From the NCBI GenBank assembly GCA_965662545.1, contig CBFIHZ010000005.1, positions 57,682-121,681 on the forward strand: DNA of 64,000 nucleotides, given 5' to 3'. Each line of letters starts with the position of its first letter. The stretch's first letter is position 1. The position numbers were made by a program, and so were the translations under genes. Below are positions 34,186-42,470 of the stretch, piece by piece. Under the pieces are notes generated by a model, which saw only the letters and a program-made list of their open reading frames with translations, ran no database searches and was not told where the DNA came from. Source of the stretch: CPC320 sp002684375. GTDB lineage: Bacteria > Pseudomonadota > Alphaproteobacteria > Rhodobacterales > Rhodobacteraceae.

Positions 34186-34761
34186 ATGAGTCTATCGATC
34201 AAACACGCTCCGCTGTCAGATAATCCAGAGGCGTTGAATCTGGGGCCCTACATGTGCGTCGCAGATGCAAACCTAAGGGTGATATCGATATTTGACGACC
34301 TCAAGTATGATCGCGCAGACGTGGATATGATGTCTCCGGCGATGCGCAATCATGCAATTGCACGGCTGGATCCACTGGGTTTTAAACAGGTCTCAGGAAC
34401 TGTTCTTAAGCATCATGCTTCGGGGGTTTGCTGTTTTATTCCCAAGGTTTATGCCTTGGGCGCATCACCGTTTGATATCACGCGTTATACTCCTCGGGGG
34501 GAGCACGACTTTTACATTCTGACCCCAACGCAAACCGCCTGTCAGTACGTGGATTTCTATTCCCATGCAGAAGCGGTAGAGCGGGTCAAGGCGCTGATCA
34601 TCCGTCAACCGATCAATCTGTACAAATTATTGGACTATCTTGAACGTAAGTCGAAGCATCAAGAGTTTGCCAATGCTATTGGCCACCTGCGATTTGTTCA
34701 GCGTGAGGCCGTTACGTCAGAGCCACTCAAACGCCGGCGGGCGTTGGGCCGCATGATTTAG
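34186..34761 (+). CDS. Hypothetical protein, 191 residues
   Basis: ATG 34186 after TGAGCAGCT. Soluble, no signal peptide or membrane helix. Contains LNLGPYMCVADANLRVISIF, ASGVCCFIPKVYALGASPFD, and a basic C-terminal tail (SEPLKRRRALGRMI). Codon use resembles the core genome more than its AT-rich neighbours. I do not recognise a family and assign no function. Confidence 0.65.
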   Translation: MSLSIKHAPLSDNPEALNLGPYMCVADANLRVISIFDDLKYDRADVDMMSPAMRNHAIARLDPLGFKQVSGTVLKHHASGVCCFIPKVYALGASPFDITRYTPRGEHDFYILTPTQTACQYVDFYSHAEAVERVKALIIRQPINLYKLLDYLERKSKHQEFANAIGHLRFVQREAVTSEPLKRRRALGRMI

Positions 34762-35176
34762 CAACAGTTTCATTACTTTTGTCAGTAAAGTGCCATGATG
34801 GTGACGCAAACTGTCGAATAGAAGACATCAGAATCACGGCGGATAGTCACCCCGTTATGGTAGTAGTTTAATCAAAATACGGCCTCAGATGCGTAACATA
34901 CATATAATAGGCATCCAGTCAGAAAGGTCACTGGAAACGCCATTGCCAAGCATCTTAACCACATAATGCGTCACAAAGGGCAAGATCAGAAAGCTTTGGA
35001 AACCACAGAGGAGGCTTACTCCAAGGCAGTAAAAAAGCCTCTGGACTTCAAACAAGAACAGACCAGATACATCCATTGTCGGCAACACCCCTGCTACGTA
35101 ATTAGAATTCGTTCTTTAGGGCTTTACGAGTACCTGAGAAAACTTTGGGGGTTACTCATACCGTGCACAGATCAAG
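34762..35176. other. Intergenic stretch with a possible small membrane ORF
   Basis: The only candidate is a minus frame from ATG 35076 to 34885 (63 residues: MDVSGLFLFEVQRLFYCLGV, then hydrophobic LILPFVTHYVVKML) preceded by AGGGGTG. It may be a remnant of a transporter gene or spurious. Confidence 0.3.
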
Positions 35177-35932
35177 TTAGAGAAGTTTCTTTAAGGAATT
35201 CGCAATTTTCGGCTGCTTCAGTTTCACTTGTTTAAGGATCGACGAAATCTGATCTATGGTAAGCGTAATTTCATTACTGGCCTTTTTTCTAGTACTATTA
35301 CGGATTTTAGTACCCAACTCTAGCAACGCTGTGTCTGATGTGAAATTACACTCTTTTTCTTTGATGAAAAACCAAGTTGGATAGCGGTTTAGATAAGTGT
35401 TTTCTGTCTTTATGGTCACATTTAAGTCACAACCGATTTTAGTAACCATATCGTTAACGGCCCATTTAACCAAAGGCCAATCATCATGATAGTCGTCACC
35501 GGCAAACATACCTCCCACTTTGAGTTTTTTGAACCAATTGGAAAATGTTTTACCGCCTTCTTCACCCGTATGCGCGTACCCATCAAAGTATATAAAATCG
35601 AAGTAAGCATCATCAAACAGATCTATAGCTTCATCAAAAGACATGCGTAAAAGACAATAATTTTTTTCTAAACCGATTGTTTTAAGTGCTCCTATGTACT
35701 CTTTAGTGTTGTGATGATCTTCGTATAGATCAACGCCATAAAACTTTCTAAATCGGCCACTACCCATCATCCTCTGCGAATAATGACCTCCAGCCACCCC
35801 TAGTTCAATGCCGATACAATCACTTGTATCGAGTTCGTTTATTATTTCGTGTCTTAAGTATTGTTTGAAGAACTTTATTTTTACTTTAGGGGTCGATTGT
35901 TGAGCTATATTTTTTATTTCCAACTTATTCAT
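35177..35932 (-). CDS. Class I SAM-dependent methyltransferase (Methyltransf_24-like)
   Basis: 251 residues, ATG 35932 preceded by AGGAGTGATAA. The SAM-binding strand-loop is CIGIELGVAGGHYSQRMM (Glu at end of strand 1, GVAGG), acidic end of strand 2 is YGVDLYED, and FDFIYFDGYAHTGEEGG gives the Asp-rich strand 4 with the metal-like D..H motif of class 24 enzymes acting on sugars or small hydroxyls. Low GC and Lys/Ile-rich codon use against the surrounding core indicate recent horizontal transfer. Substrate unknown. Confidence 0.85.
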   Translation of the reverse strand: MNKLEIKNIAQQSTPKVKIKFFKQYLRHEIINELDTSDCIGIELGVAGGHYSQRMMGSGRFRKFYGVDLYEDHHNTKEYIGALKTIGLEKNYCLLRMSFDEAIDLFDDAYFDFIYFDGYAHTGEEGGKTFSNWFKKLKVGGMFAGDDYHDDWPLVKWAVNDMVTKIGCDLNVTIKTENTYLNRYPTWFFIKEKECNFTSDTALLELGTKIRNSTRKKASNEITLTIDQISSILKQVKLKQPKIANSLKKLL

Positions 35933-36276
35933 TTATCACTCCTAATCTTTGAATACGAGGATCTAAATATTTCGCAGTATGAGAAAACCTCTATTCAAAG
36001 GTTTTAATACGCTGAGAGTGTTCATGCACCTTTATGTCTCTGTTTAATAATTTCAATTTAGTGACCTGCCATGTGAATTATTAATGTTAAAAATGTTGTT
36101 AAAATGTTACTTAATTGATTAATAGTAAGTTTCTTGTCATCTATTTTTAAAATATTGTAAGCACAATTAAGAATAACCACTTAGGAAATTTGAAATTATT
36201 CTGTTCGTCGTCAGGATTTTTGGAACCATTAGCTATTTGAACGCCGCGAGTATCTAGGCTCATCTGATTGATTTCA

Positions 36277-37257
36277 TTATGCGGTTTGTTTGCGGTGTTG
36301 CAAGCGTCTCTCTTTTAATGTGTTTTGTTTGATCCTTTCCCTTTGTTGTAGGATTTCTTTGTCACGTCCAAAGTAGACATCAGACGGAGTGACGTTGTTC
36401 AGGCTCTCATGATAGCGCTGGTGGTTGTAGTGATCCACGAAGGCTTCGATATGAGCTTCAAGATCACCGGGCAGGAAGTAGTTTTCAAGCAAGATGCGGT
36501 TTTTCAAGGTTTGATGCCAGCGCTCTATCTTGCCTTGAGTTTGTGGATGATAAGGCGCGCCACGAGAATGCTTCATGCCTTTGTCTTGCAGCCATTCAGC
36601 CAGATCGCCTGAGACGTAACTGGAGCCGTTGTCACTCAGCAGACGTGGTTTGTGGACGACGTGGACCTGGTCGCATCCTGAAGCCTGTAGAGCCAACTCC
36701 AGCGTATCAGTCACATCTTCAACTCTCATGTTGGTGCATAACTTCCACGAGACGATGTAACGACTATAATCGTCCAGGATTGTGCTGAGGTAAAACCATC
36801 CCCAACCGATGACCTTCAGGTAGGTAAAGTCGGTCTGCCACAATTGATTGATCGCGGTGGTCTTGTCTTTGAACTCACTAGCAGCCTTCATCACGATGAA
36901 CGCAGGACTGGTGATCAGATCATGGGCTTTCAACACACGATAAACTGAAGATTCAGAGACAAAATACTGTTCTGTATCTGTGAACATTACAGCTAATTCA
37001 CGTGGTGACAGCTCTGTCTCTTTAAATGCCAGAGCGACGATTTTGCGCCGGATTTTGTCTGGAATACGGTTCCAAACATGAGCTGGCTTTGGAACTTGAT
37101 CGTGCAAGCCAGCCTCACCACGCTTTAAATAGCGATCGTACCAGCGGTAAAAAGTCGTGCGAGGCAGGCCTAGCTTGGACAGGGTTTGCCGGGCAGACAA
37201 ATGCGACCCCTCAACCAGCTTGATGATCTCAAGCTTCTCAGACGCCGGGTACCTCAT
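36277..37257 (-). CDS. IS3-family transposase OrfB (DDE integrase domain)
   Basis: 326 residues. N-terminal ~60 residues are a helix-turn-helix (LSARQTLSKLGLPRTTFYRW); the retroviral-integrase-like core carries the DDE triad: Asp in LWQTDFTYLKV, Asp in LLSDNGSSYVS and Glu in QGKIERWHQTLKNR. The C-terminal block VDHYNHQRYHESLNNVTPSDVYFGR is typical of IS3 elements. The ATG overlaps the orfA stop by ATGA; in IS3 elements OrfA and OrfB usually also form a fusion by programmed frameshifting. Confidence 0.95.
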   Translation of the reverse strand: MRYPASEKLEIIKLVEGSHLSARQTLSKLGLPRTTFYRWYDRYLKRGEAGLHDQVPKPAHVWNRIPDKIRRKIVALAFKETELSPRELAVMFTDTEQYFVSESSVYRVLKAHDLITSPAFIVMKAASEFKDKTTAINQLWQTDFTYLKVIGWGWFYLSTILDDYSRYIVSWKLCTNMRVEDVTDTLELALQASGCDQVHVVHKPRLLSDNGSSYVSGDLAEWLQDKGMKHSRGAPYHPQTQGKIERWHQTLKNRILLENYFLPGDLEAHIEAFVDHYNHQRYHESLNNVTPSDVYFGRDKEILQQRERIKQNTLKERRLQHRKQTA

Positions 37258-37628
37258 TCTTGATCGCCCCCACCCTCGATCATGTTTTTTTTGAGGATCC
37301 TAAGCTCCAGAGTTTGCTCGGCAACAACCTCTTTGAGATCACGGGCTTCACGGCGGAGATATTTAACCTCATCAGTGGTTGCAGCGCGCGCCGTATCGCC
37401 AGCAAGCCGCTTCTTGCCAGCCTCCATAAAGTCTTTTGACCATTTGTAGTAAACGCCTTGGGAAATGCCCTCTCGACGGCATACCTCGGCAATGCTGTCT
37501 TCGCCCCGTAATCCATCAAGCACAATCCGGATCTTCTCCTCAGAAGAATATTGTTTGCGGGTAGCCCGTTTGATTTCTTTGACGATCTTCTCGCCAGGGC
37601 TCTTACGTGTTCCACTTGTCTGTCTCAT
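37254..37628 (-). CDS. IS3-family transposase OrfA (helix-turn-helix)
   Basis: 124 residues from ATG 37628, directly after GAGGAGTGGAAG; a longer frame to 37676 lacks a ribosome-binding site. Contains the helix-turn-helix YSSEEKIRIVLDGLRGEDSI followed by AEVCRREGISQGVYYKWSK, and a C-terminal leucine zipper (LRREARDLKEVVAEQTLELR), the standard plan of OrfA, which binds the inverted repeats and partners OrfB. Confidence 0.93.
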   Translation of the reverse strand: MRQTSGTRKSPGEKIVKEIKRATRKQYSSEEKIRIVLDGLRGEDSIAEVCRREGISQGVYYKWSKDFMEAGKKRLAGDTARAATTDEVKYLRREARDLKEVVAEQTLELRILKKNMIEGGGDQE

Positions 37629-37871
37629 CTTCCACTCCTCAGTGGTCACGATGAGCCATAAACACTCTCTTATCAAATAACGCTATTTGGAAACATAAGT
37701 CCTGACGTCAGTCAACTTCTGCTCTTCAAAATCTCCTTCTATCAATAGGCCACGATTGATTGATAAGATTCTGAAAGCCTCTAATTCGCGAATAACTCTA
37801 TCATACGAATTGGTTGACTTTTTGATAAATATTTATCATAATATTTTAGATTCTATTGATAGAGGTATTGT

Positions 37872-38423
37872 ATGAAAATAGGTTACGCCAGGACCAGTAC
37901 AGTGGATCAGAATTACTCACTTGATGCCCAATTAGAGCGACTTAACCAAGAAGGTTGCGAAAAAGTTTTCAGCGAACAAGTGTCATCCGTGGATAGGCGA
38001 CCTGAGTTTGAGAAAGCACTAGAATTTTGCCGTGAAGGTGATGTGCTAATTATTACGAAACTGGATCGCTTCGCCCGATCTATCATAGACCTTTGGAAGC
38101 ATATTCAGTTGTTGGAGGATAAAGGTGCTGCCCTTCAAGTTCTAGATATGAACCTTGATACTAAAACTGCAAATGGACGCCTCCAAGTTTCCTTGCTTGC
38201 ATCTATTGCTCAGTGGGAGCGTGAGATGATGCTGGAACGACAGCGGGTTGGTATTGCGAAAGCAAAGGCCGAGGGTAAATACAAGGGTCGTTCAGCGACA
38301 GCGCGAGCAAAGGCAGTGCAGATACAGAAGATGGCACAAGGGGGTCTCAAACCCTCTCAAATTGCCTCTACGCTGGGCATAGGAGTTGCCAGTGTATATC
38401 GGTATAGAGATGCTGCCTTATAA
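37872..38423 (+). CDS. Serine recombinase (resolvase/invertase)
   Basis: 183 residues. Catalytic Ser9 lies in MKIGYARTSTVDQNYSLDAQ; further core motifs are ITKLDRFARSIIDLW and ANGRLQVSLLASIAQWEREM, and the C-terminal helix-turn-helix is LKPSQIASTLGIGVASVYRY. It cuts and rejoins DNA at short res/dif-like sites. Copies of TCTATCAATA-like sequence occur in both orientations upstream (37738-37748, 37850-37861) and just after the stop (38430-38438), possible binding sites. It ends 15 bases before the convergent integrase. Confidence 0.93.
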   Translation: MKIGYARTSTVDQNYSLDAQLERLNQEGCEKVFSEQVSSVDRRPEFEKALEFCREGDVLIITKLDRFARSIIDLWKHIQLLEDKGAALQVLDMNLDTKTANGRLQVSLLASIAQWEREMMLERQRVGIAKAKAEGKYKGRSATARAKAVQIQKMAQGGLKPSQIASTLGIGVASVYRYRDAAL

Positions 38424-38438
38424 CCGTTATTCTATCAA

Positions 38439-39768
38439 TTATCTGGTTGTGAGTTTATCCGCGACTTTGTGAGTGGAAATATGCCGATAGTGCTGAAATA
38501 TAGTGGTTGGCGAAGTCCCCATATTTTCGGCGAGTTCTTCAATTTCTAATTTTGCGTCTTTGCTTGATAATCTTTGAGTGGCATAGAAATGCCTTAATGA
38601 ATAAACCGATCTTTTCCTGCCTGATTCATCATACTTAATACCTAGTTTGTCCAACAACGTACTCAGGGTTTTATTAAAATCTTGTATTGGCCTGCCTTTG
38701 TGGTCACAAAAAACAAAGTCATCATCTTCGGTGAAACGAGAAGAGGATTTGTGCCGATCAAGATAAGTAAAAGCACTGGGTAGAGGGAAAGTATCTCTTT
38801 CTCCTGTTTTAGTAGTCGCCCTAACCTTAACAAACTGCTTTTCCGCATATCCACTCCAGTGAATATCTCCCCACCTCATTTGTCTTGCTTCATTTGGTCT
38901 TAAACCAGAGTTTGCCATAAAGAGTACATAATTGCGTAGTTGTTCTCTGTGCCAGAAGTGAAGAGCGTGTTTCTTTTTTACTGCTTGGCCTTCTTTCAAT
39001 TTCGCAAATGTTCCGTTAATTCTGGGTTGGGCGCCTATATTTTTTTCTTTGACCCAACCTCTCATATATTCATATAATTTTTTGTATTCCTCATTTGTAA
39101 ATGACGGACGCCGTGCTTTTTCTTTATTAACCACATCTGCATTCTTCGGCGCTTTTATGTACGGTTGGCGAGGTATAAGGTTTCTTCTATGACACCATGA
39201 AAAAAATTGTTTTAATAATTGCGCTTCCATAAGAAGGGTTTTGTAGGCGGGAACTTTGGCAACATTTCCTAATTTAGAATGCTTTTGGTCGCCTTTGTTA
39301 TTTTTGCGATTTTTCTGGCTTTTTATTTTCTCTTTGCCTGCCTCTGACACCCAATAGTCAATTCGCCAAACGAAATAGTCCTCAAAATCTAAATCTGTGA
39401 GCATTTCTAAAGAACGATTGTTTAAGTTTTCTACAAAGTAGGGGTTAAAATATCTCCTAAAAGTGCCTTCTATATATTTTACTCTTGATACACTTTTGGT
39501 CTTGGAATCGTATGACCACCATAAGTCATATGATTGTTGGAAGGATTTTTTTTTGATTTCTTCTTTATTTTCTATCTTTAAGAGGAGATTGTAATACATT
39601 TTTTTGGGCATGCTTGCGAGCCTCAACGACATCGCGTTTGCCAGTAGATTTAATGATGTATCCACCTTTAACAGGCGCTTTCATTCTTACCTGATATTTG
39701 CTGCTATTAGGACGAGTATAGATTGCTGCTTCATCTGGTACGACCCATTCATAATTTTCTCTCGGCAT
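38439..39768 (-). pseudogene. Tyrosine integrase, interrupted by a frameshift
   Basis: Two overlapping frames make one ~442-residue integrase. The first (from 39768) gives MPRENYEWVVPDEAAIYTRP and an AP2-like N-terminal arm domain to residue 56; the second resumes with MYYNLLLKIENKEEIKKKSF and carries the catalytic domain: Arg in NSGLRPNEARQMRWGD, YSLRHFYATQRL with the His/Arg pair, and nucleophile Tyr in TIFQHYRHIS. The frames join if the A7 run at 39599-39605 is read as six. This may be an inactivating insertion, transcript slippage at the run, or a sequencing error. The element is AT-rich and ends next to the rpsI terminator. Confidence 0.85.
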
Positions 39769-39825
39769 AGCATGCTCATTTTATGTCAATTTATTGAGAA
39801 CTGGTAGAACACTTATCAACACATA

Positions 39826-39936
39826 AATGTCAATGAAGTGTTAGTTATTTGTTTTGGTGGACTGGACTACTTACGACAAAATTAGAAATTAACTCATAAA
39901 AGTAAAGAGTTAATATTTTGAATGTCAATGAAGTGT
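39826..39936. repeat. 16-bp direct repeat pair upstream of the integrase
   Basis: AATGTCAATGAAGTGT occurs perfectly at 39826-39841 and 39921-39936, 95 bases apart, and the core TGTCAATG recurs at 39934-39941; a partial copy ATGTCAAT lies at 39783-39790. The set lies between the integrase start and the rpsI terminator, where arm-type integrase sites or an att boundary would be expected. Confidence 0.65.
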
Positions 39937-39942
39937 CAATGC

Positions 39943-39974
39943 AAAAAAACCCAGTAGAAAATACCTACTGGGTT
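39943..39974 (-). terminator. Rho-independent terminator of rplM-rpsI
   Basis: On the minus strand AACCCAGTAG GTATTTT CTACTGGGTT forms a 10-bp stem with a 7-base loop and runs into TTTTTTTG. It begins 30 bases after the rpsI stop. The hairpin also lies at the right margin of the mobile island. Confidence 0.93.
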
Positions 39975-40003
39975 GATTTTGTTGTATTTTATAATATTTA
40001 GGT

Positions 40004-40486
40004 TTAACGCTTCGAGAATTGGAACGACCGGCGCGCTTTGCGCTTACCGAATTTTTTCCGTTCGACCACACGGCTGTCGCGGGTCAAGAACCCAGCCGCT
40101 TTCAACGCGCCACGCAAGCTGGGGTCATAGATCTGCAACGCCTTGGAAATGCCATGCTTCACTGCGCCGGCCTGACCAGATAGTCCGCCGCCTTTAACTG
40201 TCGCGTGCACGTCAAATTGATCTTCGACGCCGGCCACGGTAAACGGTTGGCGCAGGATCATTTGCAGCACGGGGCGCGCAAAATAAGTTTTTATCGCTTT
40301 GCCATTCACCACAACCGTGCCGGATCCTGGTTTGATCCAGACCCGAGCGACCGCATCTTTACGTTTGCCAGTTGCATAAGAGCGCCCCAATTCATCGCGG
40401 ACCGGTTCACGTGGCGCGGCGATTTCTGCGACGTCGACTGCAGCAATTTCTTGCAGGCCTTCGAGAGCTTTGATTTCTTCAGACAT
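40004..40486 (-). CDS. rpsI: Small-subunit ribosomal protein S9
   Basis: 160 residues. The C-terminal ~125 residues are S9: GRSYATGKRKDAVARVWIKP begins it, and GLSGQAGAVKHGISKAL and the final RRSFQFSKR (S9 C-terminal Lys/Arg tail reaching the P site) follow. The first ~30 residues are the alphaproteobacterial extension. Its ATG overlaps the rplM stop by one base (TAATG), and a strong terminator ends the operon. Confidence 0.97.
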   Translation of the reverse strand: MSEEIKALEGLQEIAAVDVAEIAAPREPVRDELGRSYATGKRKDAVARVWIKPGSGTVVVNGKAIKTYFARPVLQMILRQPFTVAGVEDQFDVHATVKGGGLSGQAGAVKHGISKALQIYDPSLRGALKAAGFLTRDSRVVERKKFGKRKARRSFQFSKR

Positions 40487-40953
40487 TATTTCGCCACCCG
40501 TGTGTTTTTCGCATTCATAGATTTCACATCCAGCACCGCAGGGCTCTGGGCCTCATGCGGGTGCTCGCTGCCGACATAAACCCGCAGATTGGTCATTTGC
40601 TGACGGGACAGACGGTTGCCCGGCAACATGCGCTGGACTGCTTTGGTGACCACGCGCTCCGGATGGGCCCCTTCAAGAATCTCGCCTGCGGTGCGCGATT
40701 TAATGCCACCCGGATGACCGGTGTGCCAGTAATATGTTTTGTCAGTGCGTTTTTTGCCAGTCAGCTGAATTTTATCCGCATTGATGATGATGACATTGTC
40801 ACCCATATCCATATGTGGGGTAAAGCTTGGCTTGTGCTTGCCACGAAGGCGCATCGCAACGATCGAGGCCAAACGGCCCAGAACAACGCCTTCTGCGTCA
40901 ATCAAGATCCATTTCTTGTCGATGTCTGCTGGTGTCGCAGAAAAAGTTTTCAT
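40486..40953 (-). CDS. rplM: Large-subunit ribosomal protein L13
   Basis: 155 residues. WILIDAEGVVLGRLASIVAM, TPHMDMGDNVIIINADKIQL and the KTYYWHTGHPGGIKSRTAGE block are diagnostic of L13, followed by KAVQRMLPGNRLSRQQMTNL. It starts the rplM-rpsI pair, and the thioesterase gene upstream in the same direction is the usual Rhodobacterales neighbour. Confidence 0.97.
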   Translation of the reverse strand: MKTFSATPADIDKKWILIDAEGVVLGRLASIVAMRLRGKHKPSFTPHMDMGDNVIIINADKIQLTGKKRTDKTYYWHTGHPGGIKSRTAGEILEGAHPERVVTKAVQRMLPGNRLSRQQMTNLRVYVGSEHPHEAQSPAVLDVKSMNAKNTRVAK

Positions 40954-41110
40954 TTTGCCAGTACCTAATTTTGTGTATGACGCAACATTAATATGCGGCG
41001 CCCCAAGAGCCGTCGGTATATCGTGATTGAAGATGCAGTCAAGACTGATTTACTTTAAATTATTGATTAAAAACAGTTGCTTATAAAATAGGTATTATAA
41101 TACCCCATAT

Positions 41111-41584
41111 TTAACCTTGTGGTGTCGGTTCGGTGTCGCGTTCAGGCACTGCGCCAGAGCGGTTCGAGTCCACTGGCAGTGCATAGGTCATCGACGCGCG
41201 GGCCACCGGTTGTGTTTTGTCTTGTGAATAGATCAAGACATCACCGACGGCCAGCAGCCGACCCAGTTTCAACAGGCTGCATTGCGCGATCAAATCGGTA
41301 TTGGCGTCGGGTTTGCGCATGAAGTCGATTGAGGCATTGGTGGTAACGGCCAGTTCTTGCGGACCGATGCGTGACAGGATTGCAAGATAGATACTGACGT
41401 CAGCCAATGCGAACATTGTCGGCCCAGACACCGTTCCGCCGGGGCGCAGATGTCGGTCTGCCACTTTGAGGCGGACTGTTATGCCGTCGTCTGTCACCCG
41501 TTCTATGACAAAGTCATGCGCCACCTGAGGAAAAGTTTTGTCGAGAAACTCGGCTAACGCGGCCACTGACATTTTGATCGACAT
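41111..41584 (-). CDS. PaaI-family hotdog thioesterase
   Basis: 157 residues. Hotdog-fold acyl-CoA thioesterase: HLRPGGTVSGPTMFALADVS (the substrate-binding helix with the catalytic acid near ADVS), then ELAVTTNASIDFMRKPDANT and IAQCSLLKLGRLLAVGDVLI. It hydrolyses medium-chain or aromatic acyl-CoA; substrate is not defined by sequence. It precedes rplM by ~160 bases, an order conserved in the group, and is divergent from the enoyl-CoA hydratase gene. Confidence 0.85.
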   Translation of the reverse strand: MSIKMSVAALAEFLDKTFPQVAHDFVIERVTDDGITVRLKVADRHLRPGGTVSGPTMFALADVSIYLAILSRIGPQELAVTTNASIDFMRKPDANTDLIAQCSLLKLGRLLAVGDVLIYSQDKTQPVARASMTYALPVDSNRSGAVPERDTEPTPQG

Positions 41585-41642
41585 GCTTTACCTCTTTACA
41601 ACAGATGGACTAGGATTGGACTGAAAACGTTTGGAGAACAAG

Positions 41643-42431
41643 ATGGCTTTATTGGAACGGACCGATGCAGACGGAATTGCCCACCTGAATTTGAACGCAC
41701 CCGAAAAACTGAACGCCCTGTCCGAGGCCATGCTGGACGCGCTGCAGGAGCAGTTTGATGCTTTGCAAGACGACCGCGCGGTGCGCGCTGTGATTATTTC
41801 AGGGTCAGGCAAGGCATTTTGCGCCGGCCATGATCTTAAAGAGATGACGGCGGGGCGGCAGGCTGAGGATGGCGGCAAGGCCTATTTTAAGCATCTGTTT
41901 GATAAATGTGCCCGCATGATGACATCAATTCCTAAAATGCCCCAGCCGGTGATTGCTCAGGTACATGGCATCGCCACAGCGGCAGGTTGTCAATTGGTGG
42001 CATCTTGTGATCTGGCTGTGGCGGGACAGGGCACGCAATTTGGCGTTAATGGGGTCAATATCGGGTTGTTTTGTTCGACCCCCATGGTGGCATTGTCCCG
42101 CAATATTCCCCGCAAACAAGCCTTTGAGATGCTGACCACCGGTCAATTTATTGACGCGGACCGGGCGATGTCTCTGGGCTTGGTCAATCGGGTGGTGGCC
42201 CATGATGAGCTGGGCACGGAAACCCGCGCTTTGGCAGACACAGTGGCTGCAAAGCTGGCGGTGGCGGTCAAGATTGGTAAAGAGGCTTTTTATAACCAGC
42301 TGCAAATGCCGGTCGAGGCGGCCTATACCTATGCTGGCGATGTCATGGTGACCAATATGCTGCACCGCGATACCGAAGAGGGCATCAGTGCGTTTTTGGA
42401 AAAGCGGCCGCCTGAGTGGGATCAATCCTAG
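41643..42431 (+). CDS. Enoyl-CoA hydratase/isomerase (ECHDC3-like)
   Basis: 262 residues from ATG 41643, seven bases after GGAG; a TTG at 41631 is upstream of that site and rejected. Crotonase fold: oxyanion-hole segments AFCAGHDLKEMTAG and VHGIATAAGCQLVASCDLAV are clear. The second catalytic acid of true hydratases is replaced (GVNGVNIGLFCSTPMVALSR), as in ECHDC3-type proteins, so activity is uncertain. Forty bases upstream of trmFO. Confidence 0.87.
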   Translation: MALLERTDADGIAHLNLNAPEKLNALSEAMLDALQEQFDALQDDRAVRAVIISGSGKAFCAGHDLKEMTAGRQAEDGGKAYFKHLFDKCARMMTSIPKMPQPVIAQVHGIATAAGCQLVASCDLAVAGQGTQFGVNGVNIGLFCSTPMVALSRNIPRKQAFEMLTTGQFIDADRAMSLGLVNRVVAHDELGTETRALADTVAAKLAVAVKIGKEAFYNQLQMPVEAAYTYAGDVMVTNMLHRDTEEGISAFLEKRPPEWDQS

Positions 42432-42470
42432 CCCTTTCCATTCGGACAGCAGTGCACTAAATCCCGCAAT

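Larger units (their letters stand above)
36207..37711 (-). mobile_element. IS3-family insertion sequence (about 1.5 kb)
   Basis: Two genes (orfA, orfB) are bracketed by imperfect inverted repeats. The left end on the plus strand reads GTCGTCAGGATTTTTGGAAC at 36207-36226 and continues CATTAGCTATTTGA; the right end on the minus strand reads GACGTCAGGACTTATGTTTC from 37710 and continues CAAATAGCGTTATTTGA. GTCAGGA, TAGC and ATTTGA are shared. I cannot see a certain target duplication, so exact ends are uncertain by a few bases. Both genes look intact. Confidence 0.82.

Noticed and set aside
41150..41190. tRNA T-loop-like GGTTCGAGTCC
   Set aside because: It lies within the thioesterase coding region and no acceptor or anticodon stem fits around it.
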